Positions 49,501 to 56,271 of a stretch of DNA of 64,000 nt are shown piece by piece. Source of the stretch: Theodoxus fluviatilis. Lineage: Eukaryota; Mollusca; Gastropoda; Cycloneritida; Neritidae. The stretch lies in contig JAWQFJ010016910.1 of the NCBI GenBank assembly GCA_034096865.1, forward strand, positions 1 through 64,000, in the 5' to 3' direction. Position 1 is the first letter of the stretch. Every line of letters starts with the position of its first letter. The notes beneath the pieces were generated by a model. The model worked only from the letters and a program-made list of their open reading frames with translations, searched no databases and had not been told where the DNA came from. The translations under genes were made by a program, and so were the position numbers.

Positions 49501-52484
49501 GCTGCTTGTTCATCAGAGCCAATCTTTGAACACAGAAAAACGTAGTCCTAAGCCCTGTGTGCTGAAACTTGAGGACATGCCCTGCATTAAGCCTCTCATC
49601 ACCAACCAACCTGCAACATCTTGCTCACTGCTACTCCGCACCGTTGAGTTACCTCAGACTACAACTCCTTCGCAGACGCAAGCTTGAAACTCATTCTACA
49701 CCAGAACCAGCACGCCCTGAATGCAACACATCCATGATACCCATCCCGCATGCCACACTAGCCACACAGCCACTACAGAGGGAGACGACAGCAGGCCTGC
49801 AGACTTGGCCAAGCACGACATCACACAGCCACTACAGAGGGAGACGACAGCAGGCCTGCAGACTTGGCCGAGCACGACACCACAGAGCACGACAGAGGGG
49901 ACAGGAGGGCTTGCTTTGGAAAGCCATGCAAGGGTGCAGGGTGGGGGGCCGGGCAAGCAAGAGAGAGCCCACCTTTCTTGGAGGTCGGCTTCTTCGCAGT
50001 GCCCAGACACTCCTGCACCCCCTGCAGCCGCTTCTCCAGGTCCAGCTTCTTTTCCCTCTGTAAGTCTTCCTTCGTCTTGCCGCCGTCCTTCTTGGCTGCA
50101 CAGAGATCAAGGCTTGTTGCTATAGCAACCAGTCCCCTCACTCTTGTTCTCAGTCAAGGCATGGATGGTGGATGTACATGCATGGATGCTGCACACAGAT
50201 GCTCTAAAGCACAAACACACACATGCACGCACACATGCACGCACTGACTTACACACATTTCACCACATTTGCACATCACAAACACACTGCAGATTTCCAT
50301 TAGTTGTGTAAGGGGGGGGGGGGGGGGGGAAAGAGAAAAAAAAAAAAAAAAAAAATTGTGGTTAAGGTAACAGCCGAAAAAACAATGTCAGTAGGTTGGC
50401 TTGAATCTCCCCTTCTTTTCATCAAGAGGCCAGATTGAACATAAACCATACTTTCTTTCACAGAAATTTAAATAAGTGAATTTTCTGAGTGCTCATTGGG
50501 CAGGGAAGATGGTACAGCACACAATTTAATGTTAGCCTTCTTTTTCTTTTCATGAGAGAGCACAATAAAAAAGAAAGTTTAGGGTTGGCAGAAGAAAAAA
50601 AAAATTGGTTCAGTTACAGTATCCACAACTTTTTTTGGGGGTGGGGGGGGCCTAATCCACTGCTGATGCAGCACAAAAAGGTTATGAATTGAATGAACAT
50701 AAAGAAACACTTGCAAAACACGGAACTCTTCAAAGGCAAAAACAGCATGAACAAACTTGGAAAGAAATAGATAGAAAACAGCCTTCTTATTCATATCATG
50801 AGTACTGTAAAAGTCATATCAGCAACAGGGGGAGGGGTGGGTGGATAGCATGGGAGTGGGGTGGGCGGATAGCATGGGAGTGGGGTGGGTGGATAGCGTG
50901 GGAGTTGGGTGGGTGGATAGCATGGGAGTTGGGTGGGTGGATAGCATGGGAGTGGGGTGGGTGTGATAGCATGGGAGTGGGGTGGGTGGATAGCATGGGA
51001 GTGGGGTGGGTGGATAGCATGGGAGTGGGGTGGGTGTGATAGCATGGGAGTGGGGTGGGTGGATAGCATGGGAGTGGGGTGGGTGGATAGCATGGGAGTG
51101 GGGTGGGTGGATAGCATGGGAGTGGGGTGGGTGGACAGCATGGGAGTGGGGTGGGTGGATAGCATGGGAGTGGGGTGGGTGGATAGCATGGGAGTGGGGT
51201 GGGTGTGATAGCATGGGAGTGGGGTGGGTGGATAGCATGGGAGTGGGGTGGGTGGATAGCATGGGAGTTGGGTGGGTGGATAGCATGGGAGTGGGGTGGG
51301 CGGATAGCATGGGAGTGGGGTGGGTGGATAGCATGGGAGTGGGGTGGGTGAATAGCATGGGAGTGGGGTGGGTGGATAGCATGGGAGTGGGGTGGGTGGA
51401 TAGCATGGGAGTGGGGTGGGTGGACAGCATGGGAGTGGGGTGGGTGGATAGCATGGGAGTGGGGTGGGTGGATAGCATGGGAGTGGGGTGGGTGGACAGC
51501 ATGGGAGTGGGGTGGGTGTGATAGCATGGGAGTGGGGTGGGTGGATAGCATGGGAGTGGGGTGGGTGGACAGCATGGGAGTGGGGTGGGTGGATAGCATG
51601 GGAGTGGGGTGGGTGGACAGCATGGGAGTGGGGTGGGTGGATAGCATGGGAGTGGGGTGGGTGGATAGCATGGGAGTGGGGTGGGCGGATAGCATGGGAG
51701 TGGAGTGGGCGGATAGCATGGGAGTGGGGTGGGTGGACAGCATGGGTGTGGGGCGGCAAGGGTCAAGTGAAGAGTGGAAGTACACTGACCACTGCCAGGT
51801 CAGATTCATGGATATTGAGTTGGACTTGCTCATCTGTCAATGAGTTATTGACTTCATGTCTTTCCCCTGGCCACCATTCCATCCACACACACAAACCCAC
51901 ACACACCCTTCCCCGGTCAGAACAGCAATGGCCAAAAGGGGTGGAGATTGGTAGTTTGGGACACATTGGTAAACATGTGTATGAAATCCTAAAGGTAACA
52001 TGATGACTTACATGATGTATGAGAATTCATTTTTTGACCAACAAGACAAACAATTCTGTTTTTCTCTTCCTCTTTTTTTATTAAAACCATTGCTGTCAAA
52101 TCAAGTGACTTTTCTTTCATGGAACTGGTCATTACTTACTCATGGTGTGTATCCAGGCCATTACTTACTCATGGTGTGTATCCAGGCCATTACTTACTCA
52201 TGGTGTGTATCCAGGTCATTACTTACTCATGGTGTGTATCCAGTGCACAGAACTGAGGGCGTTGTTCAAATACAATCCTAGAAAAAGAATGTTTGAAAAC
52301 TAGATTAGCTTACTGTATGTTTTCCTCGTCTTCTTCTTGAGACAGGACAAGACGTAGCTCTCCAGCTCCCGGAGTGTGGACGGCTTTAACGTCTCAAAGT
52401 CAATCTCGATTTCATCAGGATTGGAGTCTCTGAGCGATGGTTCTCGAGACTGAATGATGTTGACTACTCGTCCAAGTTTGTCAC
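10249..52484 (-). CDS. BRD4-like: BET-family protein (BRD2/3/4-like), 3' part, 12 exons; 5' incomplete
   Basis: BET proteins bind acetylated histones through two N-terminal bromodomains and recruit effectors through the ET domain and, in long forms, P-TEFb through the C-terminus. Twelve exons join as 52484-52314, 50095-49973, 43774-43649, 37202-37138, 36003-35820, 35220-35128, 20736-20461, 19185-19040, 18265-18167, 13906-13842, 11860-11743 and 10335-10249. All junctions are AG/GT, phases match at every join, and the total is 1553 nt with no internal stop. In order the protein has the ET domain (residues ~1-57), a basic amphipathic segment (~58-98), a Ser/Asp/Glu-rich tract (~99-140), Pro/Ser/Thr-rich linkers (~141-430), a charged coiled coil (~430-489) and a terminal motif (~490-517). 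The first exon starts in phase 1, so exons with the bromodomains must lie upstream; none is seen in 52.5-64 kb. The layout suits an unduplicated invertebrate BET gene. Function is known from the family; exon joins are my inference, without transcript data. Confidence 0.9.
10430..10503. repeat. (GA)n microsatellite in the last BET intron
   Basis: About 37 GA dinucleotides, roughly 95 bp upstream (in the transcript) of the terminal exon. In the transcript it is a CU tract. Confidence 0.98.
11743..11860 (-). CDS. BRD4-like: BET exon 11: charged coiled coil
   Basis: A 118-nt exon reads [20 protein letters not shown], then [20 protein letters not shown]. It continues the coiled coil of exon 10 and resembles [20 protein letters not shown] of BRD4. 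The acceptor ctccacag at 11862-11861 is the last of eleven tandemly repeated copies of the same acceptor. The donor is gtaagt after 11743. Phase 2 in, phase 0 out. Confidence 0.9.
11852..12531 (-). repeat. 61-bp tandem array containing eleven copies of a splice acceptor
   Basis: Eleven 61-bp units run from the 5' edge of BET exon 11 into the preceding intron. Read on the minus strand, each unit holds a branch-point-like TGCTGAC, a pyrimidine tract CCTTCCCTCC, ACAG, and the first nine exon bases AGATGAAGC. The exon/intron boundary itself has therefore been amplified. Units are nearly identical. The 61-bp length is not a multiple of three, and use of any upstream copy reaches a TGA within the unit. 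Confidence 0.95.
12532..13688. other. BET intron sequence, no gene seen
   Basis: AT-rich intron with homopolymers only. Confidence 0.6.
12789..12809. repeat. C21 homopolymer
   Basis: Uninterrupted C run after a short TG repeat. Confidence 0.95.
13689..13775. repeat. (TG)n and GCATGCGCATG purine-pyrimidine tract
   Basis: Alternating purine-pyrimidine sequence, able in principle to adopt Z-DNA, 65-150 bp past the donor of BET exon 10. Confidence 0.85.
13842..13906 (-). CDS. BRD4-like: BET exon 10: charged coiled coil
   Basis: A 65-nt exon with acceptor tttcag and donor gtaaac reads [20 protein letters not shown] and then QR. It is a near-pure Glu/Lys/Arg/Gln helix, matching the ERxR/EEARRRQEQ coiled coil before the C-terminus of BRD4. 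Phase 0 in, phase 2 out. The intron downstream in the transcript ends in the 61-bp acceptor array. Confidence 0.85.
14000..17771. repeat. Minisatellite, 37-bp unit, about 3.8 kb
   Basis: About 100 units of the type ACATGAACAGACAACACAGC + AGGAGGTGGAGAGGCAT in the intron between BET exons 9 and 10. Variants lose 3 bp (ACAACAGCAGG) or gain an 18-bp partial unit (CATACATGAACAGAGG...). On the minus strand the unit has no stop in any frame, giving cysteine/leucine-rich frames of up to ~1290 codons that are not genes. Confidence 0.97.
17842..18145. repeat. 91-bp tandem repeat, about 3.3 copies
   Basis: Units start with AGGCCAGCCTTCA at about 17849, 17940, 18031 and 18122. The array ends about 20 bp from the donor of BET exon 9. 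Confidence 0.9.
18167..18265 (-). CDS. BRD4-like: BET exon 9: start of the conserved C-terminal module
   Basis: A 99-nt exon, phase 0/0, with acceptor cttgcag and donor gtgagt. It reads [20 protein letters not shown], then [13 protein letters not shown]. The SW...F(L/E)x(Y/F) spacing followed by charged helix resembles the BRD4 segment SWASLVQ...FEQFRRAAREKEE. That alignment is by eye and modest. A 91-bp tandem repeat begins about 20 nt past the donor in the intron. Confidence 0.82.
18838..18960 (-). mobile_element. Possible SINE remnant (minus strand)
   Basis: On the minus strand GTGGTTCAATGCCTGGGATG + GGAGAAATC resembles a B box plus body, and a diverged copy occurs at 36488-36550. Intronic. 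Confidence 0.4.
19040..19185 (-). CDS. BRD4-like: BET exon 8: linker
   Basis: A 146-nt exon with acceptor ttccag and donor gtaggg, entering phase 1 and leaving phase 0. It reads [19 protein letters not shown], then Ser/Gly-rich sequence and [13 protein letters not shown]. No domain is recognised. Assignment rests on phase continuity, good splice sites and position between two better-supported exons. Confidence 0.82.
19483..20349 (+). mobile_element. Dispersed nuclear-receptor-motif element, copy C
   Basis: Full copy in the BET intron between exons 7 and 8, with an expanded GGAC tetranucleotide run at 20272-20305 near its right end. Flanks share AACA on both sides, a weak target-site candidate. 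Confidence 0.92.
20385..20446. repeat. (CA)n tract past the donor of BET exon 7
   Basis: CA-rich run on the plus strand, UG-rich in the BET transcript, beginning about 15 nt past the donor. Confidence 0.93.
20461..20736 (-). CDS. BRD4-like: BET exon 7: longest tail exon, acidic and Pro-rich
   Basis: A 276-nt exon with acceptor cttgcag and donor gtgagt, phase 1/1. It reads [20 protein letters not shown], a [14 protein letters not shown] stretch, [20 protein letters not shown], then an acidic patch and a proline patch before the donor. The mix of acidic patch and PxxP segments fits the disordered BRD4 tail. A run of CA repeats on the plus strand (UG in the transcript) starts about 15 nt past the donor. 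Confidence 0.87.
20737..21756. other. BET intron sequence, no gene seen
   Basis: Unique sequence between exon 7 and the 23-bp array. The 129-codon plus-strand frame at 21086-21475 has no recognisable motif. Confidence 0.55.
21757..23497. repeat. Minisatellite, 23-bp unit, about 1.7 kb
   Basis: Unit CTAGCTGCCACTCCCACACT + GAC, about 75 copies, in the intron between BET exons 6 and 7. A recurrent 32-bp variant carries an extra CGCTGCCACTCC, marking higher-order duplications. Confidence 0.97.
23587..24441 (+). mobile_element. Dispersed nuclear-receptor-motif element, copy D
   Basis: Full copy directly after the 21.8-23.5 kb minisatellite. Same termini and internal order as copies C and E, very high identity by eye. 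Confidence 0.92.
24740..24915. repeat. Degenerate short tandem repeat (AACCAGTA..CAAGTAACC)
   Basis: Six or seven imperfect copies of about 25 bp built on AACCAGTAGCAAGTAACC. Older looking than the neighbouring arrays. Confidence 0.6.
25020..25915. repeat. Minisatellite, second 23-bp unit, about 0.9 kb
   Basis: Unit CCAACCCAGCCAATGACTCA + CTA, about 39 copies, with ACCCGGCC and GCCTATG variants. The unit length equals the array at 21.8 kb but the sequence is unrelated. Confidence 0.97.
26300..29709. repeat. Minisatellite, 37-bp unit, about 3.4 kb
   Basis: About 92 units AGAGCAGCATCAGAGGAGAA + TTCTACCACCTTCCTCT. Units differ mainly at two sites (GAGGAG/GAAGAG and AATTCT/AACTCT/AATCCT). The variant order shows a 12-unit block duplicated in tandem. 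Confidence 0.97.
29710..30164. repeat. Degenerate edge of the 30/27-bp array
   Basis: Scattered diverged units around TTCTGCCTGC..AAGTGGCACT with variable spacing. They resemble the core array but are too diverged to count, as expected for the old edge of an array whose centre is homogenised. Confidence 0.55.
30165..33992. repeat. Minisatellite of 30- and 27-bp units, about 3.8 kb
   Basis: Units TGCACAAGAATTCTGCCTTC + AATGTGGCAC (30 bp, AAG/ATG variants) alternate with a 27-bp form in which ACAAGAATT is replaced by ATCATT. Both lengths are multiples of three and lack stops, so long frames are open on both strands. Rare markers (CTTTAATG, GCTTTCAATG) recur about 979 bp apart, showing a segmental duplication inside the array. 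Confidence 0.97.
34055..34985. repeat. Related 25- to 27-bp repeat (CTGCCTTCTAAGTGGCACTA)
   Basis: About 35 units of CTGCCTTCTAAGTGGCACTA + GATCATT, alternating in part with CTGCCTACTAAATGGAGCAA + GATCAT. It shares CTGCCTTC..GTGGCAC with the array on its left, so both probably come from one ancestor. Confidence 0.93.
35128..35220 (-). CDS. BRD4-like: BET exon 6: QLPQQPSRP linker
   Basis: A 93-nt exon reads [20 protein letters not shown] and then [19 protein letters not shown] also occurs in vertebrate BRD4, an independent sign of a BRD4-type tail. Two in-frame acceptors lie 6 nt apart (exon start 35220 or 35226), so an optional Ala-Thr insertion is possible. The donor is gtgagt after 35128; phase 1/1. 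Confidence 0.85.
35820..36003 (-). CDS. BRD4-like: BET exon 5: Pro/Ser/Thr-rich linker
   Basis: A 184-nt exon with acceptor gtccgcag and donor gtgagt reads [18 protein letters not shown], then a Ser/Thr/Ala-rich stretch ending KMASPSG. Proline-directed SP sites suggest regulated phosphorylation, as in the disordered tails of long BET isoforms. It enters in phase 0 and leaves in phase 1. No catalytic or folded domain is visible. Confidence 0.85.
36486..36552 (-). mobile_element. Possible SINE remnant (minus strand), second copy
   Basis: About 50 bp (GATTTCTCCCATCC..GAACCACAGCACTGCACCTC on the plus strand) matches 18848-18900 at roughly three quarters of positions. Confidence 0.4.
36790..37092. 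repeat. 17-bp tandem repeat next to BET exon 4
   Basis: Unit GCACCGAGGTCTAGAGG, about 17 copies, ending about 45 bp from the donor of exon 4. Confidence 0.93.
37138..37202 (-). CDS. BRD4-like: BET exon 4: short Pro/Ser linker
   Basis: A 65-nt exon with acceptor cttgcag and donor gtaaga reads [20 protein letters not shown] plus SQ. It enters in phase 1 and leaves in phase 0, matching its neighbours. No domain is recognised; it is probably disordered linker. A 17-bp minisatellite (36790-37092) lies about 45 nt downstream of its donor in the transcript. Confidence 0.82.
37385..37548. repeat. About 52-bp tandem repeat, left half (split by a dispersed element)
   Basis: Unit AATGAATGACGAATGAACAA + ATAAATGGGTGAACACA + TGAGGAAAA. 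The array resumes at 38384 after a copy of the 0.85-kb element. Confidence 0.85.
37549..38383 (+). mobile_element. Dispersed nuclear-receptor-motif element, copy E
   Basis: Full copy inserted into a ~52-bp tandem repeat, which places its boundaries at CAAGAAGGG and GTGAGTC with A-rich flanks. Confidence 0.93.
38384..38490. repeat. About 52-bp tandem repeat, right half
   Basis: Continuation of the unit seen at 37385-37548, directly after the inserted element. Confidence 0.85.
40075..40262. repeat. 94-bp tandem duplication
   Basis: CATTGACATTTCTTTATAGT... through GAAACCCTGACCTTG occurs twice in a row with only a few differences. Confidence 0.9.
40881..41095. repeat. 37-bp tandem repeat, about 6 copies
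   Basis: Unit GTGATCCATTTATTTAGTCA + ACGACTTGATGGTGCAG, exactly 37 bp. Confidence 0.93.
41868..41975. repeat. About 48-bp tandem repeat, 2-3 copies
   Basis: Unit AACTTGGGATGGTGGGCCAG + GAATGGAAATCATCTCGTACACAAGCAG. Confidence 0.75.
43088..43142. repeat. Poly-G tract
   Basis: Several G runs of 8-20 with few interruptions. Confidence 0.95.
43649..43774 (-). CDS. BRD4-like: BET exon 3: Ser/Asp/Glu-rich (SEED-like) tract
   Basis: The frame reads [19 protein letters not shown] followed by more Ser/Asp/Glu and ending DSESG. It matches the end of vertebrate BRD2/BRD3 (SRLSASSSS...DSDSG) and the BRD4 SEED region, an acidic serine tract with many casein-kinase-2-type sites. In BRD2/3 the protein stops here; this gene continues in frame. 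The acceptor is gttgcag and the donor is gttagc. The exon is 126 nt, phase 1/1. Confidence 0.93.
44310..44510. repeat. 31-bp hairpin-forming tandem repeat, about 6-7 copies
   Basis: Unit CAGACCTCTGCTACAGGTCT + ACTCTTCTGCA. AGACCT and AGGTCT in each unit are inverted repeats seven bases apart. Confidence 0.93.
45181..45335 (+). mobile_element. tRNA-derived SINE
   Basis: An A box (TGGCCGAGTGG, 45192-45202) matches the RNA polymerase III consensus exactly. A degenerate B-box-like stretch follows (CGCTTGAACCTG), then a tail with CCTTGAGCAAGATGCTTAAC, a phrase typical of invertebrate and vertebrate tRNA-SINE bodies. No folded mature tRNA can be drawn, so it is not a tRNA gene. Confidence 0.65.
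45336..46167. other. BET intron, no gene seen
   Basis: AT-rich, no repeat structure visible by eye. Confidence 0.55.
46168..47498 (-). CDS. Possible small nested gene of unknown function in a BET intron
   Basis: Two open blocks lie on the same strand as the BET gene. The upstream one starts at ATG 47498 in a strong context (ACAATGG), in CpG-rich sequence, and reads [20 protein letters not shown] onward, ending at a stop at 47241 unless spliced. The downstream one (46776-46168) is open without an ATG at its start. It contains [20 protein letters not shown], a Lys/Arg stretch, a long Glu-rich run, then a compact Trp/Tyr-rich C-terminal region ([20 protein letters not shown] ... YKYPDIEDV ... 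[14 protein letters not shown]). That last region is reminiscent of small beta-barrel ends of transposon-related proteins in invertebrates, but I do not recognise a family. Splicing of the two blocks is inferred. It could instead be a transposon fragment. Confidence 0.4.
46673..47298 (-). repeat. 209-bp tandem triplication spanning an exon edge
   Basis: Three 209-bp units begin at 46673, 46882 and 47091. Each carries the open block [20 protein letters not shown] + GHVTF, the sequence upstream of it, and the [14 protein letters not shown] end of the upstream block. Units differ by a few bases. Confidence 0.93.
47499..48424. other. Upstream of the nested candidate gene; short plus-strand frame only
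   Basis: CpG-bearing sequence at 47500-47720 separates the minus-strand ATG at 47498 from a 66-codon plus-strand frame at 47723-47923 ending [12 protein letters not shown] divergent promoter is possible but unproven. Confidence 0.3.
48425..49432. repeat. Minisatellite, 24-bp unit, about 1 kb
   Basis: Unit ACCAGTCTCTACATGTCTAC + CAAC, about 42 copies, with ACAAGTCTGTAC variants at both ends. The length is a multiple of three and stop-free on the plus strand, which explains frames of 250-350 codons. Confidence 0.97.
49973..50095 (-). CDS. BRD4-like: BET exon 2: basic helix after the ET domain
   Basis: The frame reads [20 protein letters not shown], then KRLQ and KKPTSKK. This matches the BRD2/BRD3 segment after the ET domain (KTKEEL...LEKKRELEKRLQ...KKPPKK). 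It is a charged helix that probably packs or dimerises; its role is less defined than the ET domain. The acceptor is gtgcag before 50095, joining the A left by exon 1 to CC to make Thr. The donor is gtgggc after 49973. The exon is 123 nt with phase 1 at both ends. Confidence 0.93.
50312..50355. repeat. G19-A tract
   Basis: A run of G followed by a run of A, about 215 bp upstream (in the transcript) of BET exon 2. Confidence 0.93.
50826..51752. repeat. G-rich minisatellite, 24/25-bp unit, about 0.9 kb
   Basis: Unit ATAGCATGGGAGTGGGGTGG + GTGG, with a 25-bp GTGTG variant, about 38 copies. Each unit has three runs of three or more G on the plus strand, the template strand of the BET gene. Confidence 0.97.
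52125..52243. repeat. 29-bp tandem repeat, 4 copies
   Basis: Unit CATTACTTACTCATGGTGTG + TATCCAGGC, ending about 70 bp downstream (in the transcript) of the ET exon donor. Confidence 0.92.
52314..52484 (-). CDS. BRD4-like: BET exon 1 of window: extra-terminal (ET/NET) domain
   Basis: The ET domain is a small three-helix protein-interaction module that recruits chromatin factors such as NSD3, JMJD6 and CHD4 in vertebrate BET proteins. The reading includes [18 protein letters not shown], then [18 protein letters not shown] and [11 protein letters not shown], nearly identical to vertebrate BRD2/3/4. The acidic-hydrophobic EIEIDFE strand that holds ligand peptides is intact. The acceptor is tgtgcag before 52484 and the donor is gtaagc from 52313. 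Both ends are phase 1. The first codon (Gly) is split, which implies an upstream exon ending like the known DINKLPG stretch. This exon fixes the gene identity. Confidence 0.97.
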
Positions 52485-52642
52485 CTGCACAACACACAAC
52501 CCAAGGAAATGTCATTTCCTCAAGCAATACATAAATTCACATATTAAATTCTAATACCATCTTTCAGGAATAGTACAAAAACTTATTTAAATGATTAGCT
52601 GATAATATGTTTATGTTGCCACTAGGTCATTCACTCCTACTA

Positions 52643-53455
52643 TCCACAGTGTCAAACACTTCTCAAACCGACAGTGTCAAACACTTCTCAAACCCACAGT
52701 GTCAAACACTTCTCAAACCTACGGAGTCAACCACTTCTCAAACCTACAGAGTCAAACACTTCTCAAACCCACAGTGTCAAACACTTCTCAAACCCACAGT
52801 GTCAAACACTTCTCAAACCCACAGTGTCAAACACTTCTCAAACCCACAGTGTCAAACACTTCTCAAACCCACAGTGTCAAACACTTCTCAAACTCACAGT
52901 GTCAAACACTTCTCAAACCTACACTTCTCAAACCCACAGTGTAAAACACTTCTCAAACCCACGATGTAAAACACTTATCAAACCCACAGTGTCAAACACT
53001 TCTCAAACCTGCCATGTCAAACACTTCTCAAACCCACAGTGTCAAACACTTCTCAAACCCACAGTGTCAAACACTTCTCAAACCCACAGTGTCAAACACT
53101 TCTCAAACCTGCCATGTCAAACACTTCTCAAACCCACAGTGTCAAACACTTCTCAAACCCACAGTGTCAAACACTTCTCAAACCTGCCGTGTCAAGCACT
53201 TCTCAAATCTACAGTGTAAAACACTTCTAAAACCTACAGTGTCAAACACTTCTCAAATTTCTCAAACCTACAGTGTAAAAACACTTCTAAAACCTACAGT
53301 GTCAAACACTTCTCAAACCTGCCGTGTCAAACACTTCTCAAACCTGCTGTGTCAAACACTTCTCAAACCTGCCGTGTCAAACACTTCTCAAACCTACAGT
53401 GTCAAACACTTCTCAAACCTACAGTGTCAAACACTCCTCACTGTCGTGTCAAAAC
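52643..53455. repeat. Minisatellite, 25-bp unit, about 0.8 kb
   Basis: Unit GTGTCAAACACTTCTCAAAC + CCACA (also CTGCC and CTACA), about 32 copies, with decayed copies on the right edge to about 53540. Confidence 0.96.
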
Positions 53456-53540
53456 ACTCCTCACTGCGATGTCAAACACTGTCACTAACTTTAATATTAA
53501 ACACTCCTACTAACTTTAATGTCAAACACTCCTACAAACT

Positions 53541-54036
53541 AGTGTTAAATGCAATTTCATCATGGACACCAGATTAGAAAATATGACAGAGACTGACAGC
53601 CAGGTGAAATCAGTGCTTCAAAAAATACACACACTCAAAATTATTTCCCCCCTTTTAAATAACATACGCCTCCAAAATCTAAAAGTGTATTGCTACACTA
53701 CAAAACTGCAAATATTTAGAAAATAAACCATCCACGCCATGTCATGCACATTAAAGTGAAGCATTCACGGTTGTTGTGGAGTTTACTGGGTGAAAACATT
53801 CACAGCAACTTGCATCCATTTTACATGAAGCTGTAAATATTAGTTTTTAAAAGCATGCTGCGAGTGTTATTCATTCTAGAACTTGTACAACACGTTTGCC
53901 GGGCATGGGGCTCATTGTTCAGAGTTCATATTCACTGCTTTGATAGTGTGGTGCACGCAAAGCTGTTTGCAATAGACAAATCCAATTGTCATTGTTTCTC
54001 ATAGTATGATTGATGTAACTGATTTGATTAATAAAC
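53541..54036. other. No gene seen
   Basis: AT-rich unique sequence between the 25-bp array and element copy F. Confidence 0.55.
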
Positions 54037-54881
54037 AAGAAGGGCAAAGCCCATACTACTCACATGCTTGACCTTGACCTTTACACGACCTTGACCTTTA
54101 CATGACCTTGATCTTAAGGTGTCCTTCAAGGTCAAACAACTAAACCTACCAATGACATCATACACTAAGAACTGCTTTACACATTTTCCCTACCAAAATA
54201 CATGTGACCTTGACCCAAGGTCAAGGTCATCCAAGGTCATGCAACACAAAGCTGTTAATTCAAGACATAGGAAGCACAATGGTGCTTATTGGCACTTTCT
54301 ACCATGAGATATGGTCACTTTTAGTGGTTCACTACCCCATTTTGGTCACATTTCATAAGGGTTAAAGTGACCTTGACCTTGAGGATATGTGACCAAATGT
54401 GTCTCATGATGAAAGTATAACATGTGTACTACAGTGTTATGAAGTTTGGAAGAGTTATCTTTCATAGTTCAGGGTCAAGGTCACTTTAAAATATGTATAC
54501 AATCCAACTTTAAAGAGCTCCTGTGACCTTGACCTTGAAGCAAGGTCAATCAAACTGGTATAAAAAGATAGGGATTACTTTGCCCTATACACCATATGTA
54601 GGTCAGGTATCCAATCTCAAAAACTTCAGAGAAAATTGGGAAAATGTAAAAAATGGCTGTTTTTTATACAACATTTATGGCCCCTGCGACCTTGACCTTG
54701 AAGCAAGGTCAAGTCACCATGTATGTTTTTTGAAGCCTTGTCATCATTCACCATCATGCCAAATTGGGTGTTGATAGACTTAATAGTCTCCGAGAAAAAT
54801 CCAACGTTAAAGTTTTTCACGGACGCCCGGACGCACGACACGGGTGAGTACATAGACTCACTTTTGCTTCGCATGTGAGTC
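54037..54881 (+). mobile_element. Dispersed nuclear-receptor-motif element, copy F
   Basis: Full but more diverged copy (small deletion of one AAGGTCA pair near 54130). Its right half resembles copy A more than copies C-E, suggesting two subfamilies. Confidence 0.9.
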
Positions 54882-55147
54882 AAAAACTTGCATGCATCTC
54901 TGAACTGTGCAAACCAACTCTACCCTGGATGGGGCAAAAATCAGCACCACTACTTGCAGCCACGGGTGAATACGCCAGCAAGCAGTGATGCTCCTCTCAC
55001 ACTTCTCCAACCCATGGAATCAATAGAAGTGTACAGAGCCCCAATCAAGATGTCCTTATATTTCAGCCATTGTTGGGATGGCCTTGTCTACCATCAAAGA
55101 CTACTTCAACTGTCCGTGCACATTCCACAACTCTTTGACTTCATATA

Positions 55148-56271
55148 GCTCCAATGGGGTTCTCTAATCTACATGCATTTTTGTGTGCATATCCTTGGAG
55201 ATAAACCAACATTAGGATTCATACTTGGAAAGCTACACAACTCTCATTCCACAATTCTTTGACTTCATATAGCTCCAATGGGGTTCTCTAATCTACATGC
55301 ATTTTTGTGTGCATATCCTTGGAGATAAACCAACATTGGGATTCATACTTGGAAAGCTACACAACTCTCATTCCACAATTCTTTGACTTCATATAGCTCC
55401 AATGGGGTTCTAAATCTACATGCATTTTTGTGTGCATATCCTTGGAGATAAACCAGTATTAGGATTCATACTTGGAAAGCTACACAACTCTCATTCCACA
55501 ATTCTTTGACTTCATATAGCTCCAATGGGGCCTCACTAATCTAAATGCATTTTTGTGTGCATATCCTTGGAGATAAACCAACATTAGGATTCATACTTGG
55601 AAAGCTACACAACTCTCATTCCACAACTCTTTGACTTCATGTAGCTCCAATGGGGCCTCACTAATCTAAATGCATTTTTGTGTGCATATCCTTGGAGATA
55701 AACCAACATTAGGATTCATACTTGGAAAGCTACTCTTATTCCACAATTCTTTGACTTCATATAGCTCCAATGGGGCCTCACTAATCTAAATGCATTTTTG
55801 TGTGCATATCCTTGGAGATAAACCAACATTAGGATTCATACTTGGAAAGCTACTCTCATTCCACAATTCTTTGACTTCATATAGCTCCAAGGGGCCTCAC
55901 TAATCTAAATGCATTTTTGTGTGCATATCCTTGGAGATAAACCAATCTTAGGATTCATACTTGGAAAGCTACTCTCATTCCACAATTCTTTGACTTCATA
56001 TAGCTCCAAGGGGCCTCACTAATCTAAATGCATTTTTGTGTGCATATCCTTGGAGATAAACCAACATTAGGATTCATACTTGGAAAGCTACTCTCATTCC
56101 ACAATTCTTTGACTTCATATAGCTCCAATGGGGTTCTAAATCTAAATGCATTTTTGTGTGCATATCCTTGGAGATAAACCAACATTAGGATTCATACTTG
56201 GAAAGCTACACAACTCTCATTCCACAATTCTTTGACTTCATATAGCTCCAATGGGGTTCTCTAATCTAAAT
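55148..56271. repeat. 124-bp tandem repeat, about 9 copies
   Basis: Unit from GCTCCAATGGGGTTCTCTAA through TTTGACTTCATATA, period 124 with shortened 118- to 120-bp forms. The last copy is broken after AATCTAAAT by the element at 56272. Confidence 0.95.

Noticed and set aside
50791..51833. Proline/histidine-rich minus-strand frames of 315-339 codons
   Set aside because: Translation of the G-rich 24/25-bp array; several frames open at once.
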